A model generated the notes under the pieces. The model saw nothing but the letters and a program-made list of their open reading frames with translations, was not told where the DNA came from and made no database searches. Source: an uncultured Granulosicoccaceae bacterium (GTDB lineage Bacteria; Pseudomonadota; Gammaproteobacteria; Granulosicoccales; Granulosicoccaceae). Taken from it: a stretch of DNA of 17,156 bases. The stretch spans positions 1 to 17,156 of the forward strand of contig CALFBL010000364.1 of assembly GCA_937951695.1 (NCBI GenBank), read 5' to 3'. Of the stretch, positions 1 to 6,933 are shown piece by piece. A program made the position numbers and the translations under genes. The number at the start of each line of letters is the position of its first letter. Within the stretch, counting starts at the first letter, position 1.

Positions 1-281
1 GGCGGGTACTGGAGGGGGTCACTCATTTTAACCACATCATCGTTCAATGCTGTTGTCAGCTCAGCGCCTACGGGCGCTAGATTCACTGTCGTTGCTGCCG
101 TCGTGATCGTGTTTTGATAACGTTTATGGAGCCAGAGCATCGCTTGTAACCATTGTCGATAGGATTCCGGGTTCGCAAAGATATCCAGCTCATCAAAACG
201 GGTTTCAGCCAGCTGATGTTGTTCGTGCGTTTGCTCAAACAACACACGACGCAATGTTGCCTGATTTTGGGTAGAAACCAT
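1..281 (-). CDS. Probable biliverdin-producing heme oxygenase (BphO-like), C-terminus missing
   Basis: The minus-strand frame opens with ATG at 281 and stays open for 93 codons to the left edge, so only the N-terminal part is present. The translation has the heme-oxygenase opening: a LRRVLFEQTHEQHQLAE segment in which the His after T-x-x-x (about residue 19) matches the proximal heme-ligand His of the family. An amphipathic Asn-Pro-x-x-Tyr helix and a WLQAMLWLHKRY helix follow. Heme oxygenases open heme to biliverdin, CO and iron; bacterial BphO-type members often sit beside a bacteriophytochrome that uses the biliverdin. No phytochrome is visible here, but the gene reads leftward out of the window. 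A 173-bp gap separates it from the c-di-GMP gene upstream, so it may have its own promoter. The SD is weak (an AAGAA stretch). The family call is from pattern memory over 93 residues and is moderately secure. Confidence 0.6.
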   Translation of the reverse strand, partial: MVSTQNQATLRRVLFEQTHEQHQLAETRFDELDIFANPESYRQWLQAMLWLHKRYQNTITTAATTVNLAPVGAELTTALNDDVVKMSDPLQYP

Positions 282-312
282 GGCCTGAGTTCTTAAAGAA
301 AATGTCAGGCAT

Positions 313-331
313 CAGTATAAAATTAATACTG
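313..331. promoter_or_regulatory. Inverted repeat upstream of the heme oxygenase gene
   Basis: A perfect 6-bp inverted repeat, CAGTAT and ATACTG, flanks an AT-only 7-bp spacer in the gap between the GGDEF-EAL stop and the heme oxygenase start. On the minus strand it contains TATACT (319 down to 314), placed 33 nt before the ATG, which could serve as a -10 element. No matching -35 is seen at the usual spacing. It may be an operator or a chance AT-rich palindrome. Confidence 0.3.
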
Positions 332-454
332 TCTCCGTGCTTACTCATGGCTCTGCGCGGAATCGGTAGTTCGGCTGAATTCAGCGGGACTGGTCTGAAT
401 TTGGAGTGCAAGCACTCTGTCTCTTATACTTGTGATAACCAAGCTACTCTGGGG

Positions 455-2380
455 TTAAATGAGTGCGAGAAATTGGGTCTCTGACAGCGGGTGCGAAAAA
501 AGAAAGCCCTGGCAGTAATCGCAGCCACACTCGAGCAGCATGTCGGCCTGGGTTTTATTTTCGACCCCTTCGGCGACCACCAGTTGCCCCAATTCGTGTG
601 CGATCATGACTATGCCTTGCACCACCGCTTTAGTGGCAGCGGAATTTGCTACGTTGGCAATGAATTCTCGATCAAGCTTTATGACCTGGCTAGGCAAATT
701 GCTCAGACGCGCGAGTGAAGAGTAGCCGGTACCGAAGTCGTCAATCGCGATGGTGCAGCCATTTTCTAGCATGGATTCGATGGCCTTTTTCGTTCGCTGG
801 GTTTCTGAGATAAACAGGGACTCGGTAATTTCCAACGTTAACTGCTTTGGGTTGATTCCGTGACGCTGCATGACATTCACCAGACGCGAGCCGAAGTCCT
901 CCGACTCAAGCTGAATGGGCGACAGATTGACGCTTATATGCATCAGGTCTTTTGTTTCGGGCAGTTTGGCAAGCGTGGCGCACGATTGCTCAATAACCCA
1001 CCAACCCAATTCAATAATTTTTCCCGTGGCTTCGACGATCGGGATGAATTCGGTGGGTTCAATACGGCCGTACTTGGGGTGATCCCATCGCAGCAAGGCC
1101 TCCGCAGCAATGACCGAACGATCAGAACAATCGTATATCGGCTGGTACCGAACCGAAAATTCATAGTTGGCGATAGCGTGTAAAACCCCCGATTCCAGCG
1201 CGTGTTGTCGGTCCAGTTCGGCTTTAAGTTCGGCGCAGAAAAGTTTGGCCTGGTTACCGCCACTTTGTTTGGCTGAATACATCGCGACATCGGCGCCCTT
1301 AATCAATTCGGCTGGTGTGGTGGCATCGGTTGGGAACACGCAAACCCCAATACTGCACGTCACCTCGATACTGACGTTGCCCAGCCGTACAGGGGCGTGA
1401 ATGACCTCAGCAATCGTTGCTGCCTCACGCAGGGCGGCTTCATTAGATTGCACGTGTTCGATGACCAAAGCAAACTCATCACCACCCAGACGGGCAATTC
1501 GGTCACAGTCTCTGATTCTGTTGCGCAATCGGTTTGCAATTTCGCGAAGCAGGGTGTCGCCATGCTGATGGCCGTAGGTATCGTTGATCCCCTTGAACCC
1601 ATCTAAATCGAAGTACATCAGCGCAAGGCGGCTGTTTGATTTTCGGCTTTGGACCATCGTATTGCGCAGCACTGTCGAAAATCGACTTCTATTGGATAAA
1701 TTGGTCAGCGTATCCTGATTGGCGATGCGCTCCAGATAATGCTTGGCGTTACGCAGTTTCTCTTCCACATGAAACTGCCTGGACACATCCAGCAGCGTCA
1801 CGATGAGGTTGTCTTTGTCGTTTTCTGATCGACTTCTGGAGAGTAAGGCTAATAGATGATTCTGACTGTGCCGGGATTTTTTCAACATCACCACCAACTG
1901 TTGAATTCCGCCAGCGCTGAGAACCTGCCCAAAAGCTCGATTAAATTCTTCCTGTGAGTCATGCGAGAGAAAGACCGTGAAGTGAACGTTAAGGATGACG
2001 GTTATGGGGGTTTCAAGTAACTGTCGACACAGCGTGTTGGCGCTTATAACCAGACCATCTGAAGACAATCGAAGCAATCCGACAGGGGCTTTTTCAATGA
2101 CGTTGGACATTGATTCAGCGGTGCGTTCAAGTGCCTGCCATGCAGGGCCGCCAATATTTTGACCGCTCTGCGCTGCATTCAGTTTTTGCCGCAATTCAGT
2201 GTTCTGCCGCTCACTTTCTCTGAGTTTTTCCTGCAGCTGCATGGCGGATAACGGCCTGCTTGAATTGTGAGTGGGCCGAAATGATGTTTGGCTGACGGCT
2301 GCTGTGTCATTGCCGGGTAATGGCGAGCCGGTGAGCGCATCGTTGGCGAGGTTCGCTGTCGATTGGTCTTTGATCTTCAT
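455..2380 (-). CDS. PAS-GGDEF-EAL protein (diguanylate cyclase / c-di-GMP phosphodiesterase)
   Basis: 641 residues. In order: a polar N-terminus, a short coiled coil (about 46-70), a PAS domain (about 92-200), GGDEF (about 215-375) and EAL (about 395-641). The GGDEF domain has the DxLTxLxNR entry motif (223-231), an intact GGDEF (299-303) and an RDCD inhibitory site (290-293) five residues upstream, so the cyclase looks competent and product-inhibited. The EAL domain keeps EALLRW (from 427), the metal/catalytic Glu at E520, DDFGTGYSSL (547-556), K568 and AEGVE (603-607), so c-di-GMP hydrolysis to pGpG also looks intact. No membrane segment is seen, so a cytosolic enzyme tuned by its PAS input is likely. 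It lies downstream of the cheBR1/PAS remnant on the same strand, 210 bp away. The ATG has no good SD; a start at M47 would cost only the polar tail. The family call is very secure; net activity cannot be told from sequence. Confidence 0.95.
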   Translation of the reverse strand: MKIKDQSTANLANDALTGSPLPGNDTAAVSQTSFRPTHNSSRPLSAMQLQEKLRESERQNTELRQKLNAAQSGQNIGGPAWQALERTAESMSNVIEKAPVGLLRLSSDGLVISANTLCRQLLETPITVILNVHFTVFLSHDSQEEFNRAFGQVLSAGGIQQLVVMLKKSRHSQNHLLALLSRSRSENDKDNLIVTLLDVSRQFHVEEKLRNAKHYLERIANQDTLTNLSNRSRFSTVLRNTMVQSRKSNSRLALMYFDLDGFKGINDTYGHQHGDTLLREIANRLRNRIRDCDRIARLGGDEFALVIEHVQSNEAALREAATIAEVIHAPVRLGNVSIEVTCSIGVCVFPTDATTPAELIKGADVAMYSAKQSGGNQAKLFCAELKAELDRQHALESGVLHAIANYEFSVRYQPIYDCSDRSVIAAEALLRWDHPKYGRIEPTEFIPIVEATGKIIELGWWVIEQSCATLAKLPETKDLMHISVNLSPIQLESEDFGSRLVNVMQRHGINPKQLTLEITESLFISETQRTKKAIESMLENGCTIAIDDFGTGYSSLARLSNLPSQVIKLDREFIANVANSAATKAVVQGIVMIAHELGQLVVAEGVENKTQADMLLECGCDYCQGFLFSHPLSETQFLALI

Positions 2381-2590
2381 TTATTACGGTTTTTTTGACC
2401 AACTTGCTCTGCGGTGGAAGCCAGATACAGCGGGCACGTGCGGTTAGAAATTGCCATCAATGTTACTATTAAATACATACAAAAACAATAATTTGCGAAG
2501 AGATGTTAATTATTTGCTTTAAGTAAATTTTGGCCGAGAGGCGGCGGTCTTTGCAAAGTCGGTAAATGGTTGGAAGTAGACAGTAAAGCC

Positions 2591-3232
2591 TTAACCTCGT
2601 TCAATTCGCCCAAGGGTGTGAGAATCGACAAGTCGAATCGTTATCGAGACGTCTATCGAGCTGTCGTCAGAGGTTTTCATGCTTTCGGCTAGTTGTGGTT
2701 CAACCCCTGCTTCGAGCGCCTGCGTGAAAGATGCGGCTAGCGCCTGCGATAGATTCGGCTCGCAATACTCTGTAAGGCTATCGCGCGCCGGTGAGAAGTG
2801 ACTTCTGTCCAGTTGCAACAGGCCATACAGGCCTTCCGACCAAAACACGGAATTATCGCTGGTGTCATGGACCCAGAAGCCTAGCCCGTACGAACACTCA
2901 ATGAGCTTGAGGGTTTTAAAGTAATGCACAAGGTGTTGGGTTCTTTTCGCGTCTGAGCATTTGATTAAACTTCCGTCGACAATGGGCTGCCCAGACGCTG
3001 TGCGGTAGTTTATCTGACTGCGAATAGCCATCCAGATATGGGTTGAATTTGCCAGCAGTCGCACAATCATGCGTTTACTATGGTCGTGGAGCGAACTCTC
3101 GACCGAAAAATCAAGCACCGTTGCACCAGTCACTATGTTACTCATGTTGTTACGATCTTCTTCGTGGACCGATTGAAGAAATTCGGATAAAGGCAAATCG
3201 CAGTTTGAAACGCGCCCGATCCGTTCTGCCAA
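2591..3232 (-). CDS. PAS-domain fragment 2 (downstream part of the broken PAS frame)
   Basis: 213 codons from a TTG at 3232, overlapping fragment 1 by 83 bp in a different frame. Residues 1-90 look like the missing second half of the PAS begun in fragment 1: E-F-L-Q-S-V-H-E-E-D-R is the PAS_3-type 'V-H-P-E-D-R' signature, followed by I-V-R-L-L-A-N-S-T. Residues about 107-210 are a third PAS of the PAS_3 kind (Y-G-L-G-F-W-V-H-D, then W-S-E-G-L-Y-G-L-L-Q-L-D). The protein stops directly after the last strand with no enzymatic output domain. TTG with no SD, inside another PAS frame, is a poor start, so independent translation is doubtful. Base and codon use do not differ visibly from the neighbours. 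Best read with fragment 1 as a frameshifted remnant. Confidence 0.5.
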   Translation of the reverse strand: MAERIGRVSNCDLPLSEFLQSVHEEDRNNMSNIVTGATVLDFSVESSLHDHSKRMIVRLLANSTHIWMAIRSQINYRTASGQPIVDGSLIKCSDAKRTQHLVHYFKTLKLIECSYGLGFWVHDTSDNSVFWSEGLYGLLQLDRSHFSPARDSLTEYCEPNLSQALAASFTQALEAGVEPQLAESMKTSDDSSIDVSITIRLVDSHTLGRIERG

Positions 3233-3665
3233 ATGTGCAGAAGTAAGTTACCGTGTTTCGGTCGGAGTCGTACATCCACACAGCAATTTGGGTGGCGCTG
3301 GATACTGCATTGAGGCATTCCTCCAGCATCTTCGATTCCGTTATCTGTTCTGCGATGGTAAGAATTTGATAGCTGTCGGACTGTGGTGAGTTAATGGGCA
3401 ATTTAGTCATCCACAGCCCGACGACGTGTCCGTCAGAAAATTTCACGTAGCCCGATCGATTGCATACCGTTCGGCCTTCACTAATGACTGATTTATCGGC
3501 CGCGACTATTGCTTCGCGGTATTCCGAGTGCAGCAGAGAATAGAAATCCGAACCGACTAAGTCCGGTTTAGACAGCCCGATTAGGTTTGAAAAGTTTTCG
3601 TTTGCGTGCGTGATCGCGCCCTCTGCTGAAGCTTCCATTACGAAGTCGGGCATGTTGTCTAGCAT
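3150..3665 (-). CDS. PAS-domain fragment 1 (upstream part of the broken PAS frame)
   Basis: 171 codons as read, from ATG 3665, 21 bp after the cheBR1 stop. Residues 1-105 form a complete PAS domain: MLDNMPDFVMEAS opening, then G-A-I-T-H-A-N-E-N-F, a G-L-S-K-P-D-L-V-G-S-D stretch and a C-terminal ILTIAEQ strand. Residues 113-142 start a second PAS (A-V-W-M-Y-D-S-D-R-N-T-V-T-Y-F). After F142 the reading becomes unlike a PAS domain, with an Arg-rich tail, and ends. The meaningful second half of that PAS lies in another frame (see 2591-3232). No SD is evident before ATG 3665, and the codons before it also read as PAS linker. So this ATG is more likely an internal Met of a formerly longer protein than a true start. 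PAS domains bind small ligands or cofactors or mediate protein contacts; no output domain is present here. Confidence 0.55.
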   Translation of the reverse strand: MLDNMPDFVMEASAEGAITHANENFSNLIGLSKPDLVGSDFYSLLHSEYREAIVAADKSVISEGRTVCNRSGYVKFSDGHVVGLWMTKLPINSPQSDSYQILTIAEQITESKMLEECLNAVSSATQIAVWMYDSDRNTVTYFCTFGRTDRARFKLRFAFIRISSIGPRRRS

Positions 3666-3686
3666 GGAGTTGTATTCGTGTTCAAT

Positions 3687-6236
3687 CTACTTTACCGTAT
3701 CGGTGTTATCGATAATCTGAATAATGGCGCCGAGTATTTCGTCGGTAGAATCGAAGTAGGGCGTGATAGTCAGCGACAGACGGTGCTCGTTTGATGAGAT
3801 TTTCTTTTCCATCGGCCGGCGTTTAACAAAAGCATCCGATATTAGCGGTTGCAGTGGAGGCAATCCCGCTGGCATGGTGCAATTGACCACGTTGGGTTCG
3901 CCGATGAGTTTGTCGATGCTAAATGTCTTTATAGCCGATTGGCTTGCGTTGAGGATGTAGAGATTTTTGTCGACATCAAGCATGGGGGTGTGGATGTGCT
4001 CAAGAACACTTCTCATGCTTTGATTGATGGAATTCAATTGAAGCGAATTCACTTGTAGCTCGTCGTTTACCGTGCTTAATTCTTCGTTGGTCGATTGCAA
4101 TTCTTCATTCGACGTTTCAAGTTCTTCATTGCTCGATTGAAGCTCCTCATTGCTCGACTGCAGCTCTTCGTTCAGCGCTTGTAGCTCTTCATTGGAAGTT
4201 TCAAGCTCTTCCACCACGGTTTGTAAATTTATCTTATGAATATCCAGCTCGCGGGTCAGATCCTCTATGATCTGTTCCCGTTCGGCGGATTCGTGTGGCG
4301 ACTTGGTTTTTCCGCCCGAGGTGTGCGTGCCCTCCCACGACTTGAACACCACGAGTGCCAGATTATCGGCCGTGGATTTGTCGTGCATCGGATAGATAAC
4401 TACCCGGTTGAACAAGCCTGAGTTGGGGGTAAGTTCACGAGTCATGCCTTCGTACATTCTTGATTTTCGGAAAACTCCTGGCAGCGCGATGCGGATGTCC
4501 TGGCTCCACGGAGTCTTGATCAGTGAGCTGATCGATGGAGAAAGTCGGCCATTGGCACTCAGTCCTGTGAAGTCGTCAAGGTTGCCGTATACCTTAACGA
4601 TGTTCTGAGCTTCATTGACCAAAACGGCATCGGGGCCGAGTGCTTCAATGAGCGATTCCAATCGGTTACTGATAGATTCGGATGATTTTTCACGATATTG
4701 GCGAAACGTGTCTGGTTCGGCGGCTTTGGGCGCGACACCACCGGCTGACGATTGCGAGATTCGACGCTTGAAGCCGGCTCGCTGATAAAACAGATGCTTT
4801 TCGGGCGCTGCCGGTTTAAATAATGATTGTGCTGCGATGACATCTTCGGATTTACCCAGAAACAATAACCCATTATCTTTCAAGGCATAGTGGAAGCGCT
4901 CGAATACCTGAGCCTGTAAAGAAGATTGAAAGTAAATCAGCAGGTTGCGGCAGCTGATCAGATCGAGGTTTAAAAAAGGCGGATCGGTGGCGACATTGTG
5001 CGTGGAGAAAACGATTTTTTCCCGCAGTACTTTTCTGACCACGTAGCCACCAGGAGCCGGTTCAAAGTACTGATTGATGTAAGCTTCAGGAACTTCAACC
5101 ATGGATGTTTGTGGATAAAACCCGCGGCGAGCAGTTTTTATCGCTTCTTCATTGAGGTCAGTGGCGAAAATTTGAAACAACCCTGCTCCGGCCTTTTTTA
5201 ACCCTCCGTAGATCTCGGCGAACAGGATAGCAATGGTGTAGGCCTCTTCGCCGGTGGCCACGCCTGCAATCCATAGGCGCTTTACCGACGATTGATCTTT
5301 TTCGACTATTTTGTGGATGTGGCGTTTCAGGCCGTCAAACTCGCCAGGATCTCGAAAGAAGGAGGTGACGACGATCAGCAGGTCATTGAACAGCAACGTT
5401 AGTTCATCCGGATCGCTGCTGGCGATATTTACATACTCTTCCAGCGACGCAGCGGCTACTGCCGCAATGCGGCGATCGACCCGGCGTTGGAAGGTGCCGA
5501 GTTTGTAGTTACTGAAGTCGACACCAGTGTGGTCGTAGAGCAGACGATTAAGTTCGGCAATACGGTCGCTGTCCAGAGGTTTTGGCGTCAGTGACGAAAA
5601 GTCTCGTGGCAGATGGGTGATAACGCTGAAGTTTTTCCCCATATCCTCAGGTGTCATGACCAAGTCCACCATGCCCGTCTCGATGGCCGCCTGCGGCATG
5701 CCAGGGTATTTACTGGAATGTTCGTCTTGGGCTATGGTAATGCCGCCGTGCTCGCGAATTTTTGCGATACCTTGCGCGCCGTCGCTCCCGGTTCCTGAAA
5801 AAACAGCACCTACCGCAAATTCGCCCTTGGCTTTGGCCAGAGAGGCAAACAAAACATCAACCGAAGGTTTCGGTGCTGCGGGTTGTTTACTCGGCGGCCG
5901 TAAAAGAATTCTGTCACCCTCGACAACCACATCATGATTGGGGGCGGTGATGTAGACCGTTCCGATTTGCGGACTCAGATCTTCAGTGACTTCGACGACG
6001 GGAAGCTCGGTCTCTCGTCCGATAATTTCGGACAGCAGACTTTTATGAAACGGAGCCATATGCTGGGCGACGATGTATACCGCCTTGTGGAACAGGCCTA
6101 GCTCTCGAACAAACCCTCTTATGGCCTCAAGCCCTCCTGCGGATGAGCCAATCCCTACCCAGAACACAGGGTATTGCGTGTCTGGGTGTACGCCATCACG
6201 TTCGCTGACCAAGCGTACCCTCTCCGCCTCACTCAT
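3687..6236 (-). CDS. CheB-CheR hybrid: methylesterase-methyltransferase-coiled coil-PAS (cheBR1)
   Basis: 849 residues. The CheB methylesterase domain (about 24-205) has G-S-S-A-G-G with nucleophile S32, A-Q-H-M with H59, and G-T-G-S-D-G with D152, giving a complete Ser-His-Asp triad. It has no N-terminal receiver domain, so the usual phospho-control is absent. The CheR domain (about 224-480) has the N-terminal helical part, an S-F-F-R-D motif, the SAM-binding A-G-V-A-T-G-E-E-A-Y loop (324-333; the usual Cys is Val), A-T-D-L-N-E-E-A (358-365) and S-C-R-N-L-L-I-Y-F (428-436). A degenerate PAS-like region (about 520-635), a long heptad coiled coil (about 650-740) and a PAS domain (about 741-847) follow. 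In classical chemotaxis CheR methylates and CheB demethylates receptor glutamates; targets of these hybrids are mostly unknown. The stop is TAG and PAS coding continues in frame after it, so the protein may be C-terminally truncated. ATG 6236 lacks a good SD, but no in-frame ATG, GTG or TTG lies before the upstream stop. Confidence 0.92.
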   Translation of the reverse strand: MSEAERVRLVSERDGVHPDTQYPVFWVGIGSSAGGLEAIRGFVRELGLFHKAVYIVAQHMAPFHKSLLSEIIGRETELPVVEVTEDLSPQIGTVYITAPNHDVVVEGDRILLRPPSKQPAAPKPSVDVLFASLAKAKGEFAVGAVFSGTGSDGAQGIAKIREHGGITIAQDEHSSKYPGMPQAAIETGMVDLVMTPEDMGKNFSVITHLPRDFSSLTPKPLDSDRIAELNRLLYDHTGVDFSNYKLGTFQRRVDRRIAAVAAASLEEYVNIASSDPDELTLLFNDLLIVVTSFFRDPGEFDGLKRHIHKIVEKDQSSVKRLWIAGVATGEEAYTIAILFAEIYGGLKKAGAGLFQIFATDLNEEAIKTARRGFYPQTSMVEVPEAYINQYFEPAPGGYVVRKVLREKIVFSTHNVATDPPFLNLDLISCRNLLIYFQSSLQAQVFERFHYALKDNGLLFLGKSEDVIAAQSLFKPAAPEKHLFYQRAGFKRRISQSSAGGVAPKAAEPDTFRQYREKSSESISNRLESLIEALGPDAVLVNEAQNIVKVYGNLDDFTGLSANGRLSPSISSLIKTPWSQDIRIALPGVFRKSRMYEGMTRELTPNSGLFNRVVIYPMHDKSTADNLALVVFKSWEGTHTSGGKTKSPHESAEREQIIEDLTRELDIHKINLQTVVEELETSNEELQALNEELQSSNEELQSSNEELETSNEELQSTNEELSTVNDELQVNSLQLNSINQSMRSVLEHIHTPMLDVDKNLYILNASQSAIKTFSIDKLIGEPNVVNCTMPAGLPPLQPLISDAFVKRRPMEKKISSNEHRLSLTITPYFDSTDEILGAIIQIIDNTDTVK
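4047..4214 (-). repeat. Eight 21-bp coding repeats (heptad coiled coil of cheBR1)
   Basis: Residues 675-730 of cheBR1 are eight consecutive heptads of the pattern N-E-E-L-(Q/E)-(S/T/A)-(S/T/L). They are encoded by eight diverged 21-bp units, with Leu at a fixed position giving a coiled coil. The same motif occurs in cheBR2 with about five units. Such heptads are normal between the CheR and PAS parts of this family and probably form a dimerising signalling helix. Copy number could change in steps of 21 bp without breaking the frame. Confidence 0.75.
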
Positions 6237-6452
6237 GGAGTGACGCGCATCGTAATGGAGATCATCGGCGAGCGAAACATAGGCGGTAGGAGGCGAGCGA
6301 TGGAAAAAACGACGTTACTATAGCTTTAATTGACGATGAATGACACATCCGTTAGGGCGCAAACAAAGGACCAAAAATTAAGAATAATCGGAATGTGGCG
6401 CAACACGCGTCGTTCTCGAAATAACCTGTGATGGTTAGTTATTGAACAGTGC

Positions 6453-6496
6453 GTGATGGCGCATCACCGCGGCAAGCACAACCTTTGTTGGGCTTG
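6453..6496. other. Two adjacent stem-loops
   Basis: GTGATG-gcg-CATCAC (6453-6467) is a perfect 6-bp inverted repeat with a 3-nt centre. Five bases later CAAGC-a-CAAC-cttt-GTTG-g-GCTTG (6473-6496) forms a 9-bp stem with one A/G mismatch and a 4-nt loop. The second stem is followed on the plus strand by TCTCT rather than a full T tract, so it is at best a weak terminator. The first could be a protein-binding palindrome. Function unknown. Confidence 0.4.
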
Positions 6497-6664
6497 TCTC
6501 TACTGTGTTCTATGGGTAAAACTGCTTGTACGCCATTTAATCATACGATTGGCTATGTTTCGCGGCCCACCGTGTTGCGGGCAAAACCGGTTACGGTTAA
6601 CTGAAGAGGCTTCGAGCGCAGTATCAATCGCTTACATTAAAGAGCGAGCTTTGCAGACATCGGT

Positions 6665-6728
6665 TTATTGTTGGCATATTCAAGTCCAATATTGTTGACA
6701 TAAAAGTCAGATATTGTTGACACAAAAG
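6665..6728 (+). repeat. Two 18-bp direct repeats plus a degenerate third copy
   Basis: ATATTGTTGACA followed by t or c and AAAAG occurs at 6689-6706 and 6711-6728 (17 of 18 identical), with starts 22 bp apart, about two helical turns. A weaker copy, TTATTGTTGGCA, is at 6665-6676, 24 bp before the first. Same-face tandem sites of this type usually bind a dimeric or tandem-binding regulator. The last copy contains the TTGACA of the promoter at 6717, so a protein bound there would overlap RNA polymerase. The repeat is directly visible; the regulator is unknown. Confidence 0.7.
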
Positions 6729-6746
6729 GAATCTCTCGTGTATATA
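6717..6746 (+). promoter_or_regulatory. Sigma70-like promoter for the orf97-cheBR2 unit
   Basis: A consensus TTGACA (6717-6722) is followed after an 18-bp spacer by TATATA (6741-6746), giving an expected start near 6753 and a leader of about 185 nt before ATG 6940. The -35 lies inside the second direct repeat, implying regulated use. This is the best promoter-like sequence in the window; it has not been tested. Confidence 0.5.
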
Positions 6747-6768
6747 TTTAACAAACCGGTGACAATGT

Positions 6769-6933
6769 TTCCTGCGGTAGAGCATGCAGGAACAAGCTCT
6801 GGTTGGACCAGTGCGACCAGTTGAGGCGGTGCTGGAAAATCAGAGCAGTTGTCGTAAATGATCATTGCCTTTGTCGTCGACGCACCCAGTCAAGGCTCAA
6901 GGCGTTTGGTCAATTAGGAACAAACTAGGAACA
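6769..6933 (+). promoter_or_regulatory. Structured leader with hairpins and repeated AGGAACA motifs
   Basis: Within the predicted 5' leader there is a 7-bp stem TTCCTGC/GCAGGAA with a 10-nt loop (6769-6792). Next comes a tight hairpin CTGGTTGGACCAG (6799-6811) with GGA at its tip. AGGAACA appears three times (6788, 6916 and 6927), and the last copy supplies the SD of the next gene, 9 nt before its ATG. Several GGA motifs, with one in a loop and one over the SD, are the layout typical of CsrA/RsmA-repressed leaders. That link is inference. Confidence 0.3.

Larger units (their letters stand above)
2591..3686 (-). pseudogene. Decayed multi-PAS C-terminal extension of cheBR1
   Basis: From the base after the cheBR1 stop (TAG, 3687-3689) the same frame continues as I-E-H-E-Y-N-S-M-L-D-N-M-P-D, a textbook PAS entry. 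PAS sequence then runs on for about 150 codons. Around 3240 it must move forward by one base to continue, from W-M-Y-D-S-D-R-N-T-V-T-Y-F into A-H-L-A-E-R-I-G-R-V. The first frame goes on to nonsense and stops at 3150. The alternative frame is stopped by TAA at 3248-3250 just before the join. The joined product holds three PAS units and ends at a TAA (2591-2593) right after the last PAS core. The simplest account is one ancestral CheB-CheR-coiled-coil-PAS(4) protein broken by a CAG-to-TAG change and a one-base insertion. A sequencing error at either site, or two surviving small PAS proteins, are the alternatives. Confidence 0.7.

Noticed and set aside
943..1290. 115-codon minus-strand frame inside the GGDEF-EAL gene
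   Set aside because: Alternate frame of strongly conserved EAL coding sequence; no independent evidence.
2381..2590. AT-rich gap before the GGDEF-EAL gene as its promoter
   Set aside because: AT-rich stretches and a CTTTGCAAAG palindrome (2549-2558) exist, but no -35/-10 pair with acceptable spacing could be found.
3232..3250. Programmed +1 frameshifting to express the PAS tail
   Set aside because: No known slippery codon or stop-codon pause motif at the join, and an upstream TAG already blocks the frame; decay is simpler.
6453..6698. 81-codon plus-strand frame in the divergent region
   Set aside because: No SD, odd Cys/Trp/His composition, and it overlaps hairpins and direct repeats; most likely non-coding.
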